Shown: one piece after another, positions 1 to 11,137 of the stretch | Numbering within the stretch: position 1 is the stretch's first letter | Layout: each line of letters begins with the position of its first letter | Origin: Phycisphaerae bacterium | Lineage (GTDB): Bacteria; Planctomycetota; Phycisphaerae; Phycisphaerales; UBA1924 | Direction: 5' to 3' | NCBI GenBank assembly: GCA_030432255.1 | Contig: JAUIHS010000004.1 | Span: forward strand, 62,001 to 126,000 | DNA length: 64,000 nt | Made by a program: the position numbers and the translations under genes | The notes under the pieces: generated by a model | Told to the model about the DNA's origin: nothing | Databases searched by the model: none | Seen by the model: the letters and a program-made list of their open reading frames with translations, nothing else

Positions 1-1
1 T

Positions 2-175
2 TTCCGCTCCAAGGGGGGTGAGGACTCGGTGGACGTCAACCTGGTCGCCCAGCAGTTGGGTGGCGGCGGACACAAGCATGCGGCGGGGGCGCGGTTGCCG
101 GGTCCTCTGGCGAGCGCCCGCAAGTCGGTGATCCAGGCCCTGACGGCGCAGGAAGCCCGGAGTGGAGCGCGGTGA
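2..175 (+). CDS. C-terminal end of a DHH-family phosphoesterase (NrnA-like), truncated by the window edge
   Basis: Only the last 57 residues are present. They carry the GGGGHKHAAGA signature of a DHHA1 domain, which in NrnA-type oligoribonuclease/pAp phosphatases and RecJ relatives follows the catalytic DHH domain and helps bind the nucleotide substrate. The catalytic half lies outside the window, so nanoRNase cannot be told from other DHH activities. The stop codon overlaps the GTG start of the next gene (GTGA), so the two are probably translated together. Confidence 0.7.
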   Translation, partial: FRSKGGEDSVDVNLVAQQLGGGGHKHAAGARLPGPLASARKSVIQALTAQEARSGAR

Positions 176-921
176 AGAAGAAGCCACCGTCCCGGAAGCC
201 GCGGCGTCGCGAGGGATTCAGCAAGCCGCCGCTGCATGTCTTCCCGACGACGCTCTGGGAGTACCCGAGCCAGCATTACGGCGACGCGATCCAGGGTGAC
301 AAGAACTACGTGGGCGCGACGCCGAGCTGGGTCATCTGGCAGTTGCTGCAGCGTTATACACGTGAGAAGGACTTGATCGTTGACCCGATGTGCGGGGGCG
401 GGACGACGATTGACGTGGCGCGTGACCTGAACCGGCGCGTGCTCGGCTATGACCTTCAGCCGACACGTGAGGACATCTTCCGCGCTGATGCGCGGAAACT
501 GCCGGTGGAGGACGGGGTGGTTGACTTCGTATTCATCGATCCACCCTACTCCACGCATGTCGAGTATTCGGATGATCCCCGCTGCATCGGCAGGCTGGAT
601 GCCGTGGATACGAGTGCCGGTGAGCGACCCTACTACGAGGCGATGGCCCAGGTGATCGCGGAGATTCATCGGGTGATGCGCAACCGTCGGTACATGGGGC
701 TCTATGTGAGTGATTCGTTTCGCAAGGGTCAGCCCTTCATGCCGATCGGGTTTGAGCTCTTTGCCATCCTGAGGCAGCACTTCAAGCCCGTCGACATCAT
801 CTCCGTGGTCCGCCACAACCAGAAGCTGAAGCGAGGCAACTGGCGAAAGGCCGCCGTGGAGGGAAACTTCTTCCTGCGTGGGTTCAATTACCTGTTCATT
901 ATGAAGAAGGAGGAGAGGTAG
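172..921 (+). CDS. DPPY-type SAM-dependent nucleic acid methyltransferase
   Basis: A 249-residue Rossmann-fold methyltransferase. The SAM-binding motif DPMCGGGTT is at residues 71-79 and the catalytic DPPY at 123-126. Motif I before DPPY, with the DPMCGxGT form, recalls the UPF0020/TrmG10-type guanine-N2 RNA methylases as well as N4/N6 amino-methylating DNA enzymes; the substrate is therefore open. There is no THUMP domain, target-recognition domain or restriction partner. The N-terminal 15 residues are very basic (KKKPPSRKPRRR), which could bind nucleic acid. It starts with GTG inside the stop of the upstream DHH gene. Specificity cannot be read from the sequence. Confidence 0.75.
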   Translation: MKKKPPSRKPRRREGFSKPPLHVFPTTLWEYPSQHYGDAIQGDKNYVGATPSWVIWQLLQRYTREKDLIVDPMCGGGTTIDVARDLNRRVLGYDLQPTREDIFRADARKLPVEDGVVDFVFIDPPYSTHVEYSDDPRCIGRLDAVDTSAGERPYYEAMAQVIAEIHRVMRNRRYMGLYVSDSFRKGQPFMPIGFELFAILRQHFKPVDIISVVRHNQKLKRGNWRKAAVEGNFFLRGFNYLFIMKKEER

Positions 922-1020
922 CTTGGCTTGTAGGTTGTAGCTTGCAGCTTGTAGGTTCTGGCTTCTCGCTTCTTGCTTGCGACAACCTTCAACCTCCAAG
1001 CTCCAAGCTCACAAGCTCCT
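922..1020. repeat. Quasi-palindromic CTTG-word repeat after the methyltransferase stop
   Basis: The left half is built from variants of GCTTG/TAGCTT/CTTCTTGCTT and the right half from CAACCTT, CTCCAAGCT and CACAAGCTCC, roughly complementary to the left. It starts at the TAG stop and ends just before lnt, so an RNA copy could fold into a long imperfect hairpin. A TTG-initiated reading frame runs through it into lnt but is not believable as coding. The same architecture recurs at 31564-31655. Confidence 0.7.
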
Positions 1021-1023
1021 TCC

Positions 1024-2709
1024 ATGACGGCCTCTGCTTCCAGATCGATGCTCATGGCTCTCGTCGCCGCGGCGGTGTTCGATGTGTTGTTCGGTCTGTC
1101 GTTTCCGCCGGTTTCGGTATGGCCGCTGGCGATGTTGTCGCCGGTTCCGCTGCTGTGGCTGGCGTGGTCGACGAAGCGGCCGGGGTGGGCGGGCCTGGGG
1201 GTGTTTCTGGGGACGCTGCCGCTGTGGCTCCTGCATCACTGGTGGCTGCTGGATGTGACGGCGATGGGGACGCCGGTGCTGATGTTGATCATGGCGGTGT
1301 ATCCGGCGCTCTTCGTGCTTATTGCGGCGCGGATCAGGCGGCGCTGGCAGTGGCCGGACTGGCTGGTCGCGGGGGTGCTGTGGACGGGACTGGAGTTTCT
1401 TCGCGGCGAGGTCATCGGTTACGGCTATCCGTGGTTCATGGTGGCGCACCCGACGATCGAGTCCGGCGCAGCGCGGTGGCTGGCGTCGCAGTCGGGGGTG
1501 TACGGCGTGTCGCTGATCGTGGTGCTGCTGTCGGCACTGCTGCTGAGCGGCGCCGAGGCGAAGCGTCGATGGGCGTGCTGGGGGGTGCGAGCGGCGTCGT
1601 TTGTCGGCATGCTGGTCGTGGCGACGGCGCTGACCTCGATTCCGTGGATGCCACCTGCCGAAGAGGATTCGATCGTGGTTGCGGTGGTGCAGACGAACGT
1701 GCCATCGAGTAACAAGGTCGACTGGATGCTGGAGGAGCGGATCGATTTCTTCGAGGATACGGTCCAGGCGACGGCGGACGTGCTGGAGTACGAGCCTGAT
1801 CTCGTGGTGTGGCCGGAGACGATGTTCCCGGGGTACTCACTGTCGCCGGATGTCGGCGGCCTTGCTGATGCCTTCCCGGACTCGATCTTCTTCCTGCGGA
1901 TGCGCGAAGCACTTCTTCGGTTCCAGGAGGAACTTGGCATCCCGATGCTCGTCGGTTCTGTTGCGGTGGATGATCCGCAGTACGTCGATGAAGAGGTGCG
2001 TGTTGCGCACACGTGGAACAGCGTCTTTCTGATCGAGGGGGGTGATGTGGCGAGTCGGTACGACAAGATGCACCTCACACCCTTCGGCGAGGTGATGCCG
2101 TACATCTCGCATTTCGACTGGCTGGAACAGGCGCTGCTCTCGCTCGGGGCGCCGGGGATGACGTTCGATCTCGATGCGGGGACAGCGCCGGCGCACTTCG
2201 ATGTGCGGACGCGTCATGGCCGGACAGTCCGGATCGTCACGCCGATCTGTTTCGAGGCGACGGTGAGCCCGGTCTGCCGGAGGCTCGTGACCGCGCCGGA
2301 TCCGGATGCGTCGTTGATCATCAACGTGACGAATGATGGCTGGTTCGGTCAGTCAGATGCGGGTCGCCGCCACCATGCGCTGCTGGCCCGGTGGCGGGCG
2401 GCGGAGCTGGGGGTGCCGGTGTTGCGGGCGTCCAACACGGGGATCAGTCAGTTCATCGCCCCGGGCGGCTCTCACGTTCCAGTCGAGGAGCCAGCCCGGA
2501 CGGCAGGTGTCATGTATGCCCGAATTCCGGTCGCCGGTGAACGGTCGACGCTCTACGCTCGTACCGGGAATGTGGTCGGCATCTCCTGCGCTCTGGCACT
2601 CCTGCTACTCTTTCCGGCTGCACTTCGCCGCCCACCCGGTCGGGCGACTCAAGCAACGCCCGCCGATGGCACGATGGAGTCAGACAGCAAGGAGCCTGAA
2701 CAGCCATGA
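1024..2709 (+). CDS. lnt: Apolipoprotein N-acyltransferase
   Basis: Integral inner-membrane enzyme that adds the third acyl chain to the N-terminal cysteine of lipoproteins, the last step of lipoprotein maturation. Several hydrophobic helices fill about the first 210 residues, followed by a nitrilase-fold domain. The catalytic triad is visible as E265 (VVWPETMFPG), K348 (YDKMHLTPFGE) and C409 (PICFEA). A final hydrophobic helix lies near the C terminus (VVGISCALALLLLF). ATG 1024 is chosen because the frame upstream runs through the repeat; no clear Shine-Dalgarno is seen. The stop overlaps the start of a lipoprotein gene (ATGA), a fitting substrate. Confidence 0.92.
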   Translation: MTASASRSMLMALVAAAVFDVLFGLSFPPVSVWPLAMLSPVPLLWLAWSTKRPGWAGLGVFLGTLPLWLLHHWWLLDVTAMGTPVLMLIMAVYPALFVLIAARIRRRWQWPDWLVAGVLWTGLEFLRGEVIGYGYPWFMVAHPTIESGAARWLASQSGVYGVSLIVVLLSALLLSGAEAKRRWACWGVRAASFVGMLVVATALTSIPWMPPAEEDSIVVAVVQTNVPSSNKVDWMLEERIDFFEDTVQATADVLEYEPDLVVWPETMFPGYSLSPDVGGLADAFPDSIFFLRMREALLRFQEELGIPMLVGSVAVDDPQYVDEEVRVAHTWNSVFLIEGGDVASRYDKMHLTPFGEVMPYISHFDWLEQALLSLGAPGMTFDLDAGTAPAHFDVRTRHGRTVRIVTPICFEATVSPVCRRLVTAPDPDASLIINVTNDGWFGQSDAGRRHHALLARWRAAELGVPVLRASNTGISQFIAPGGSHVPVEEPARTAGVMYARIPVAGERSTLYARTGNVVGISCALALLLLFPAALRRPPGRATQATPADGTMESDSKEPEQP

Positions 2710-3839
2710 ACCACTCCGAGACGTCCCGCAACCTGCTCACCGCGCTGGCGCCACTGTGCGCCTCGGCGCTTCTCGTCGCCTGCCAGAGTGATCCTGAATT
2801 GGGGTCCCGGCCGGTCGGGGAGGAGGGGCCGGCGAGGACGGTTGAAGTGGCGGTTGACGCCGCGGAGCCTGACGCATCGCGATACGAGTCGCGCCTGACC
2901 CGCTCGGCGATGCGTGAGCGCGCGATCACGGTGCTCTCGGAGGCGGCCCTTTCGGATGTGGCATTGCTGCGGGCACATGCTCTGGAGGGGTATACGGGCG
3001 CACCTCGTCGGGCTGAGACGGTGGCCCGGGCGTCGATTGAGGATCCGAACCCGGGTGTGCGTGCGGTGGCGGCGACGGTCGTGGGGCGGCTTGGCCTGAA
3101 GTCATCAGCGCCGCTCTTGAGGCCGTTGCTGAGTGATCCCGATGCGCGGGTGCGGGCGGCGGCGATCTACGGCATGCGGATCAACGGGCTGGAGGTCGAT
3201 CCGACGCCCCTGTCGCGGATGATCATGAGTCGCGATCCCATGGTGCGGCGTCAGGCGGCGTTCGTCCTCGGTGAATTGGGTGAGTCGAGTGCCGCGGGTC
3301 TGCTGGACGAGTCGCTCCAGATGGTTCCGGTGGGTGATTCGGCGCAGGATCGTCTGCTTCGTCTGGAGATTGCGAACGCGATGTTCAAGCTGGGGCGGGG
3401 CGAGGCGGTCCATCACATCCGCGCGGCGCTCTATCCGCAGAATCGCGAGGGTGTCGAAGCGGCGGTTTTTGCGGCGAGGCTGATCGGCGAACTGGGGAAC
3501 CGCGACACATCACGTCAGCTTGTCGAGATCGTCGAGCAGGATGTACCTGAGACGGGGAGCTACGAGCGTCTGACGGATCCAACCCACACGTATGTCTATC
3601 CGCCGGAGCTTCGCCTCGCGGCGTCTCAGGCGCTGGCGGAGATGGGGTTCCGCGATGGTCGTTTCGTGGCGGACACATACCGGGAGCACACGGATCCTGC
3701 GGTGCGGGCCCAGGTGGCACGGCTGTACGGGGTGATCGGGGATGGAGCTTCGTTTGCGCGGCTGGACACGATGTTGAACGATGAGTCGGAATCTGTCAGG
3801 GTCTCTGCGGCGGCTGCGATCGTGGATGCGGTTCGCTGA
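2706..3839 (+). CDS. HEAT-repeat lipoprotein
   Basis: A 377-residue protein whose N-terminal signal ends in a lipobox-like LVAC (Cys about residue 27), so it is predicted to be a lipid-anchored envelope protein. From about residue 60 it consists of helical HEAT/PBS-lyase-type repeats, with recurring DPNPGVRAVAATVVGRLG and DPDARVRAAAIYGM units up to the C terminus (ESVRVSAAAAIVDAV). HEAT solenoids are protein-binding scaffolds; no catalytic residues are seen. Translation is coupled to lnt by a 4-base overlap. The partner is unknown. Confidence 0.82.
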   Translation: MNHSETSRNLLTALAPLCASALLVACQSDPELGSRPVGEEGPARTVEVAVDAAEPDASRYESRLTRSAMRERAITVLSEAALSDVALLRAHALEGYTGAPRRAETVARASIEDPNPGVRAVAATVVGRLGLKSSAPLLRPLLSDPDARVRAAAIYGMRINGLEVDPTPLSRMIMSRDPMVRRQAAFVLGELGESSAAGLLDESLQMVPVGDSAQDRLLRLEIANAMFKLGRGEAVHHIRAALYPQNREGVEAAVFAARLIGELGNRDTSRQLVEIVEQDVPETGSYERLTDPTHTYVYPPELRLAASQALAEMGFRDGRFVADTYREHTDPAVRAQVARLYGVIGDGASFARLDTMLNDESESVRVSAAAAIVDAVR

Positions 3840-4157
3840 CGAGTGGAGTCTGCGGAACCACCGACCCCATCAAAAGTCCCACAGAAGGCGTTGGGTCTTT
3901 CCCGCTCCGGAACAAACTCGTTACCATTCCGCTTCCCGGCTTCCCGAATTGCGGGATCCGGGGCGGTGAATTGAGCGTAGCGGGTCGTTGAGGAGATGAC
4001 GCCCGCCCGGCCATCAGGCCCGTGAGTGGGCACTTCCGGCCAACCGTGTGGACGGATCCACATCATTCACGTGAATACCGCCGTTGAGGTGGTGAAACCA
4101 GGCATTCAGGACTCGGCAGGGCCGACGTCCGTTCAACCAGATAGGGGAGTTCGCCCC
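3840..4157. other. 318-base non-coding stretch before the coiled-coil gene
   Basis: No credible coding frame. An AGGGGAG Shine-Dalgarno at 4143-4149 serves the GTG start at 4158. No -35/-10 pair or hairpin with a T-run stands out. Confidence 0.4.
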
Positions 4158-5012
4158 GTGCATATCGTCACGAAGTTCCTTGTCGTCGTCGCTGCCGTCC
4201 TTGCTGTCCTGCTCTCGGGCCTGACGATCGCGTACACGTACAACGCCGGATCCATTCTGGACAAGCTGGAGAAGGCTGAGAACGACCTGACGGTTGCCGA
4301 AGGTCGCATCAGCGGTCTGGTCGCCGAGCAGGCAAGCATCACCGCGGCCGCCCAGGACGAGCGTCGCACGCTTGACGAGCAGAACGCGGACCTGATCGAT
4401 CGCAACCGCGAACTGGTCTCCGACAAGCAGGGCCTGCTGGCCCGCAATCGGGACCTCCAGCTTCAGAACGCCGGCCTGCAGACCCAGGTCGCGGACGCCG
4501 CCAAGACCGTCGAGACCATCACACTCCTCGCAGACAAGCACGCCGATGAACTGCGGCTCCTTCGCGAGCGGGAGCTCGCGGCTCAGAAGAACGAGATTGC
4601 ACTGGTCGACCGCATCAGCGACCTCGAGGGTCGCCTCGAAGTGGCGGACGAGACCAATCGGGCGCTCCAGGAGCAGTTGGTGGAGGCTCGTGAAGAGCTG
4701 GACCGGCTCCGTTCCGGCGGCTCGGCCATCGCCTCCGGCGATGACAACGTGATCCTTCGCGCCCCGAATGGCTTCCGGGCCCGCGTCACGGGTGTCGAGC
4801 GGGACGCACAGGGCATCACCCTGGCGAGCATCGATGCGGGCTCCAACGACAGCCTGCGGAAGAACATGAAGCTCAACATCGTGCGGGACGGCTTCCTCGC
4901 CACCCTCATCATCGAGCGCGTGGACCTCAACGAGGCCGTCGGCCGAGTCGACTTCCTCGGCCGCGATGTGAGCGTTCGCGAGGGCGACCTCGTGATGGCA
5001 ACGACCCTCTGA
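4158..5012 (+). CDS. Membrane-anchored coiled-coil protein upstream of mreB
   Basis: About 284 residues: one N-terminal transmembrane helix (residues ~3-26, FLVVVAAVLAVLLSGLTIAY), a long coiled coil (~30-190) with heptad Leu/Glu/Lys/Arg pattern, and a C-terminal beta-rich domain (~200-284; NGFRARVTGVERDAQG...). The layout resembles MreC in principle but the sequence is distinct, and a true mreC follows at 6605. GTG 4158 is preferred over the longer frame because AGGGGAG lies 8 bases upstream and the helix then begins at the N terminus. With the 62-residue membrane protein and mreBCD it may form an envelope or cell-shape block (inference). Family not recognised. Confidence 0.72.
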   Translation: MHIVTKFLVVVAAVLAVLLSGLTIAYTYNAGSILDKLEKAENDLTVAEGRISGLVAEQASITAAAQDERRTLDEQNADLIDRNRELVSDKQGLLARNRDLQLQNAGLQTQVADAAKTVETITLLADKHADELRLLRERELAAQKNEIALVDRISDLEGRLEVADETNRALQEQLVEAREELDRLRSGGSAIASGDDNVILRAPNGFRARVTGVERDAQGITLASIDAGSNDSLRKNMKLNIVRDGFLATLIIERVDLNEAVGRVDFLGRDVSVREGDLVMATTL

Positions 5013-5043
5013 TCCGATCCGGACCTCTGAAAGGAGCACCGAC

Positions 5044-5232
5044 ATGAGCCAGTTCGGCATGCAGATGCCCGGATCGCAGCGTTCACGCAAGCCCGCGCTG
5101 AACGTCTACGCAGGTCTGATGTTCTTCGCCGTCGTCTGCCTCGCGGCAGCGATCTTCTTCGTCTTCCAGGCGGCTCAGGCCGTCAGCGGAAGCGATCAGC
5201 CGATGGACGTCTTCAAGATCCAGCAGCAGTAA
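5044..5232 (+). CDS. Small single-helix membrane protein
   Basis: 62 residues with one transmembrane helix at about 22-43 (VYAGLMFFAVVCLAAAIFFVF), a polar basic N terminus and a short Gln-ending tail. AAAGGAG (5029-5035) lies 8 bases before ATG, supporting real translation. It begins 31 bases after the coiled-coil gene, so the pair is probably one operon. No homologue recognised; too small for an enzyme, more likely a membrane partner. Confidence 0.7.
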   Translation: MSQFGMQMPGSQRSRKPALNVYAGLMFFAVVCLAAAIFFVFQAAQAVSGSDQPMDVFKIQQQ

Positions 5233-5238
5233 TCAACT

Positions 5239-5287
5239 GGGCATTCGGCATTCGGCATTGGGCGTGAGCCTCATGCCTTCGGCATAC
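5239..5287. repeat. GGCATTCGG-family intergenic repeat
   Basis: Three direct units (GGCATTCGGCATTCGGCATTGG) follow the small gene's stop, and a partly complementary ATGCCTTCGGCAT follows 12 bases later, giving a possible hairpin. The same words occur at 25902, 26673 and 41099. Confidence 0.7.
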
Positions 5288-5533
5288 ATTCTGAGGAGCT
5301 TCCGCTCTCTCTGGGGCGGTGGGTATGGGCATCTGTGACACGCGGCTGCCGGTTGCCTGATGCCGGGCAATCAGTCTGGCCCGGATGGGGGGGCCATCGG
5401 ATCACCCACCAACCCCCGAGCGCAGAATCTCAAGGTTCGATAAGTTCGTGTACGATGTGGAATGAATCGGCAGGGATCGCCGCGGCTGCGCGCGGGCCCT
5501 CCATACTCCTCGTATCCCGGAGGGCGTGAGCCC

Positions 5534-6583
5534 GTGATCCTCGACAGCCTTCTTTCCTGGTTCAGCGTCGATATGGGAATCGACCTGGGCACCTGCAACA
5601 CCCTGGTCTGTGTCCGGGGCGAGGGGATCGTGCTGAACGAGCCCAGCGTAGTTGCGGTGCACAAGGGCACGAACAAGGTGCTCAACAGCGGCCAGGCGGT
5701 CGGCTGGTCCGCCAAGGAGATGCTCGGCAAAACGCCAGGTTCCATCACAGCCATCCGCCCGTTGAAGGATGGCGTGATCTCCGACTTCGAGATCACCGAG
5801 GCGATGCTCCAGTACTTCATCCGCAAGGTGAACGGGCGGTCGCGCCTGATCGGGCCGCGGGTCGTCATCGCGGTGCCTTCGGGCATCACGACGGTGGAGA
5901 AGCAGGCGGTCGAGACATCGGCGATCAATGCGGGCGCCCGGCTGGTGTGGACGCTGGAAGAGCCGATCGCGGCGGCCATCGGCGCCGGCCTTCCCTTTGC
6001 CGAGCCGACGGCTTCGATGATCGTTGACATCGGCGGCGGAACGACGGAAGTCGCGATCATGTCCTTGGCGGATATTGCGACGTGCGAGTCGGTACGTGTG
6101 GCGGGTGACGACCTCGACGAGGCGATCATCAGTCACATGAAGCGGTCATACAACCTCATGATCGGTGAGCAGACGGCCGAGCGGATCAAGATCCAGATTG
6201 GATCGGCGGCACCGGTGGGTGAGGAAACATCGATCGAGGCTCGGGGGCGCGACATGATCTCCGGTCTGCCGCGAAAGACGGTCATCACGTCCGAGGAGAT
6301 CCGGGAAGCATTGCAGGAACCGGTCAACGCGATCGTCGAAGCGGTGCTGCGGACCCTGGAGCGAGCCGAGCCTGAACTCGCGGCGGACCTCGTCGACAAC
6401 GGTATCACGCTGGCCGGCGGCGGTGCATTGCTTCGTGGTCTGGACGTCGTGTTGCAGAATGCGACCGGCATGGAAGTGCGCCTTGCCGAGGATCCGTTGA
6501 CGTGCGTGGCGGCGGGCACCGCGATCTTCCTTGAGAACATCGACGAGTGGAAAGACACGCTGGAAAGCAGCATGGACCACTGA
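5534..6583 (+). CDS. mreB: Rod-shape actin homologue MreB
   Basis: Bacterial actin that polymerises on the inner membrane and directs lateral cell-wall synthesis. The actin ATPase signatures are present: phosphate-1 GIDLGTCNTLV near the N terminus, phosphate-2 IVDIGGGTTEVAI, and the late adenosine motif LAGGGALLRGLD. Length 349 residues is normal. The frame opens upstream at 5462, but GTG 5534 has GGAGGG 9 bases before it and matches the usual N terminus (short amphipathic LDSLLSWFS then VDMGIDLG). Followed by mreC and mreD in standard order. A TACGAT -10-like hexamer sits at 5453. Confidence 0.95.
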   Translation: MILDSLLSWFSVDMGIDLGTCNTLVCVRGEGIVLNEPSVVAVHKGTNKVLNSGQAVGWSAKEMLGKTPGSITAIRPLKDGVISDFEITEAMLQYFIRKVNGRSRLIGPRVVIAVPSGITTVEKQAVETSAINAGARLVWTLEEPIAAAIGAGLPFAEPTASMIVDIGGGTTEVAIMSLADIATCESVRVAGDDLDEAIISHMKRSYNLMIGEQTAERIKIQIGSAAPVGEETSIEARGRDMISGLPRKTVITSEEIREALQEPVNAIVEAVLRTLERAEPELAADLVDNGITLAGGGALLRGLDVVLQNATGMEVRLAEDPLTCVAAGTAIFLENIDEWKDTLESSMDH

Positions 6584-6604
6584 TGCGTCACATCCGCTGA
6601 AGGC

Positions 6605-7492
6605 ATGGCACGCAGACGACCCACCCCGCAGGCTCTCATCACGTTCGCGAGTGCGGCATGTTTGACGATGGTGTTGCTTCCGAGTCGGTACTCCGGTTGG
6701 CTCTCTGTCTTTCGCGATCCTGTGCTGGCACTCGTCGCCCCGGTATCAGGCCCGGCTTCCGCCGTGGCTTCGATGGCGCGGAAGGGTGAAGATCGGCGGC
6801 CGGCGATTGAACCGGATGAACTGCGGCGCCAGCGTGACTTCTATCGCGCGGAGTACGAGCGTGCGCTGGCTCGTATTCAGACGCTCGAAGCACAGGTGAC
6901 GGCGCTGCAGAGTGGCGTGGCGCCGTTGCAGGATTACGAAACGCTGCTGCTCGATGCGCCGCGCATCGGGTCGGATCTCGAGGGCGGCGCGATCCTTGTC
7001 AGGCAGGGCAAACGCGCCGGGGTCGTGCCGGACCAGACGGTGGCAACGGCGCGGCAGGCGCCGCAGCACCTTGTGGGCATCGTCACCGAAGCACAGACCG
7101 CGATCTCGACCGTACTGCTCGCGAACGATCCCCGCGTACGCGTCGGTCAGCATCGATACATCGGGGCACTGGTGCTGCCCGAGGGGGAAGTGACACCCGA
7201 GGCCTTCGCAATGGCGGCGCGGTGTGACCTGACGGCTGCGGGCGATGGGACGTATGTCTCGGAGGAGATCGCCGCGAACAGCGGTGTGGAGGTCGGCAAC
7301 ATCGTGCACCTGTCGGATGACAACTGGCCGGTGAGTGCGCAGATGCTGGTGCTGGGTCACGTGCGGCAGGTGACTCCGTTGGAGAACCCCCTGTGGGTGA
7401 CGGTGGTTGTTGAGCCGGACTTTGATCTGAGTCGGGTGCGTCACGTGGTGCTGCGAACGAGTCGTTACGGCGGCGAGGAGGCAACGCCATGA
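6605..7492 (+). CDS. mreC: Rod-shape-determining protein MreC
   Basis: 295 residues. One N-terminal membrane helix (ITFASAACLTMVLLPS) precedes a periplasmic coiled coil (~65-105, RRQRDFYRAEYERALARIQ) and a two-lobed beta domain typical of MreC. It links cytoplasmic MreB to wall enzymes outside the membrane. It starts 21 bases after mreB and its stop overlaps mreD (ATGA). Identity rests on architecture and position; sequence similarity to model MreC looks modest. Confidence 0.82.
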   Translation: MARRRPTPQALITFASAACLTMVLLPSRYSGWLSVFRDPVLALVAPVSGPASAVASMARKGEDRRPAIEPDELRRQRDFYRAEYERALARIQTLEAQVTALQSGVAPLQDYETLLLDAPRIGSDLEGGAILVRQGKRAGVVPDQTVATARQAPQHLVGIVTEAQTAISTVLLANDPRVRVGQHRYIGALVLPEGEVTPEAFAMAARCDLTAAGDGTYVSEEIAANSGVEVGNIVHLSDDNWPVSAQMLVLGHVRQVTPLENPLWVTVVVEPDFDLSRVRHVVLRTSRYGGEEATP

Positions 7493-8046
7493 ACTGGTTT
7501 GCCTTTGCGGTGCTGCTGTGGGTCTTTGCGGGTCTGGATGTGGGATTCCGGGAGACGTTCCAACTGGGTCACCTCGCGATTGCGCCGGCGTTCACACCGT
7601 TGCTGGCCGTGTTCATTGCACTGTGGGCGCCTTCGGCGCACGCCGCGGGCGCGTGTCTCCTGATCGGCCTGGTGGCTGACGTGACGCGCGTCACACCGAC
7701 GGAGTCGGGGTATGCGGTGACGGTGGTGGGGGCGTATGCACTGGGGTACCTGGCGGCGTGCACGCTGGTGTTGAACTTCCGATCGATTCTGCTGCGTCGG
7801 AATCCGTTGACGTTCGTGGCACTCGCGGTGGTCTTCATGGCGATCACGGAAGTGGTGGAGTTCATGTTCCTGCGCGTGCGGTCGCGGTATGACGAGCTGG
7901 TGCTGCTGGGAGTGGGTGTCGACCTGGCGCAGCGTGGCGGCTCGGTGGTCCTGACGGGCCTGCTGGCGATCGTGATCGGGCCGATTCTGACCTTCATCGC
8001 CCCGATCGTGGGACTTGATCTGTCCCACGGCACACGCTGGTGGTAA
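7489..8046 (+). CDS. mreD: Rod-shape-determining membrane protein MreD
   Basis: 185 residues, almost entirely hydrophobic with five or six predicted helices, as in MreD. It has a GLVADV segment (GLVADVTRVTP) resembling the conserved G-x-x-x-D of the MreD family. The start overlaps the mreC stop. MreD is an integral part of the MreBCD elongation complex. The assignment leans on operon position as well as topology. Confidence 0.78.
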   Translation: MNWFAFAVLLWVFAGLDVGFRETFQLGHLAIAPAFTPLLAVFIALWAPSAHAAGACLLIGLVADVTRVTPTESGYAVTVVGAYALGYLAACTLVLNFRSILLRRNPLTFVALAVVFMAITEVVEFMFLRVRSRYDELVLLGVGVDLAQRGGSVVLTGLLAIVIGPILTFIAPIVGLDLSHGTRWW

Positions 8047-8072
8047 GGCAGGAAGTGGGGGGCACGGTCGGG

Positions 8073-8078
8073 TATAAT
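8073..8078 (+). promoter_or_regulatory. -10 element for phhA-uvrB
   Basis: A consensus TATAAT lies 27 bases after the mreD stop and 50 bases before the phhA start. No good -35 is seen at 16-18 bases. It suggests phhA-uvrB has its own promoter. Confidence 0.5.
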
Positions 8079-8128
8079 GGGACATCGGGGTGTGGTTTCA
8101 GCAGATCTTTGATGGTGGAGCAGCGCGC

Positions 8129-8992
8129 ATGCAGGAAGACAACAGCAAGGGCTGGATTTACTCGGCGGTGATCGACTCGGATGAGGCGAAACTCGCGCAG
8201 GAGGCGGCGGACCGTGCCGCGGATCTTCCGCCATCCGAAATCGACATTGACACGATGAAGATCACGCAGCGCTGGGAGTTGTACACGGAAGAGAACCACG
8301 AGGTGTGGGGGTATCTCTTCAGCAAGCGGATGGAGCAGTTGTCGGAGTACGGTTCGAACGTCTTCCTGGAGGGCGCGCGGATCATCAACCTGAATGACCG
8401 CCAGGTACCGAAGCTGAGCGAAGTGAATGCGAACCTCAACAGGTACACCGGCTGGTCGAGTCATGGTGTGCCGGGTTACCTCCCTGCGAAGTCCTTCTTT
8501 GCATTCCTGGCGCAGCGTCAGTTTCCGACGACGATCACGGTGCGTCCGAAGGAGCGGATGGATTACCTGCCTGAGCCGGACATCATTCACGATGTCTTCG
8601 GCCATGTGCCTCTGCATGCGGATCCGGTCTTTGCGGAGTTCCTTCAGACGTACGGCAAGGCGGCATTGCACACGAACGATCCTGTACACATCGAGCGCCT
8701 GGCGCGTCTCTTCTGGTTTACGGTGGAGTTCGGCCTGATCCACGAAGACAACAAGATCAAGCTGTACGGCTCGGGCCTGATTTCGTCTGAGGGCGAAGGG
8801 CATCATGCCCTGGAGTCGAAGGATGTTGACCGGCGTCCCTTCGAGATGGAGCGGGTGTGCGATACGGCCTTCGAGATCGATCACTACCAGCCGATCCTGT
8901 ACGTGCTGGATTCCTTCGAGCAGTTGCGTGACGCGATGGTTTCGTACGCCGAGCGGATCCTCAACGAGCCGGCGACGGCGCCGACCGCCTGA
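8129..8992 (+). CDS. phhA: Phenylalanine-4-hydroxylase
   Basis: Tetrahydrobiopterin-dependent, non-haem iron enzyme that converts phenylalanine to tyrosine. The two-histidine-one-carboxylate iron site is visible: H154 and H159 in PDIIHDVFGH and E200 in FWFTVEFGLI. The 287-residue length matches monomeric bacterial enzymes without the ACT regulatory domain of animals. ATG 8129 is chosen over the upstream in-frame start because GTGGAG lies 8 bases before it. It is followed 11 bases later by uvrB. No pterin-4a-carbinolamine dehydratase is in the window. Confidence 0.92.
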   Translation: MQEDNSKGWIYSAVIDSDEAKLAQEAADRAADLPPSEIDIDTMKITQRWELYTEENHEVWGYLFSKRMEQLSEYGSNVFLEGARIINLNDRQVPKLSEVNANLNRYTGWSSHGVPGYLPAKSFFAFLAQRQFPTTITVRPKERMDYLPEPDIIHDVFGHVPLHADPVFAEFLQTYGKAALHTNDPVHIERLARLFWFTVEFGLIHEDNKIKLYGSGLISSEGEGHHALESKDVDRRPFEMERVCDTAFEIDHYQPILYVLDSFEQLRDAMVSYAERILNEPATAPTA

Positions 8993-9003
8993 GCGACACA
9001 CGC

Positions 9004-11133
<2,130 letters not shown>

Positions 11134-11137
11134 GGAG

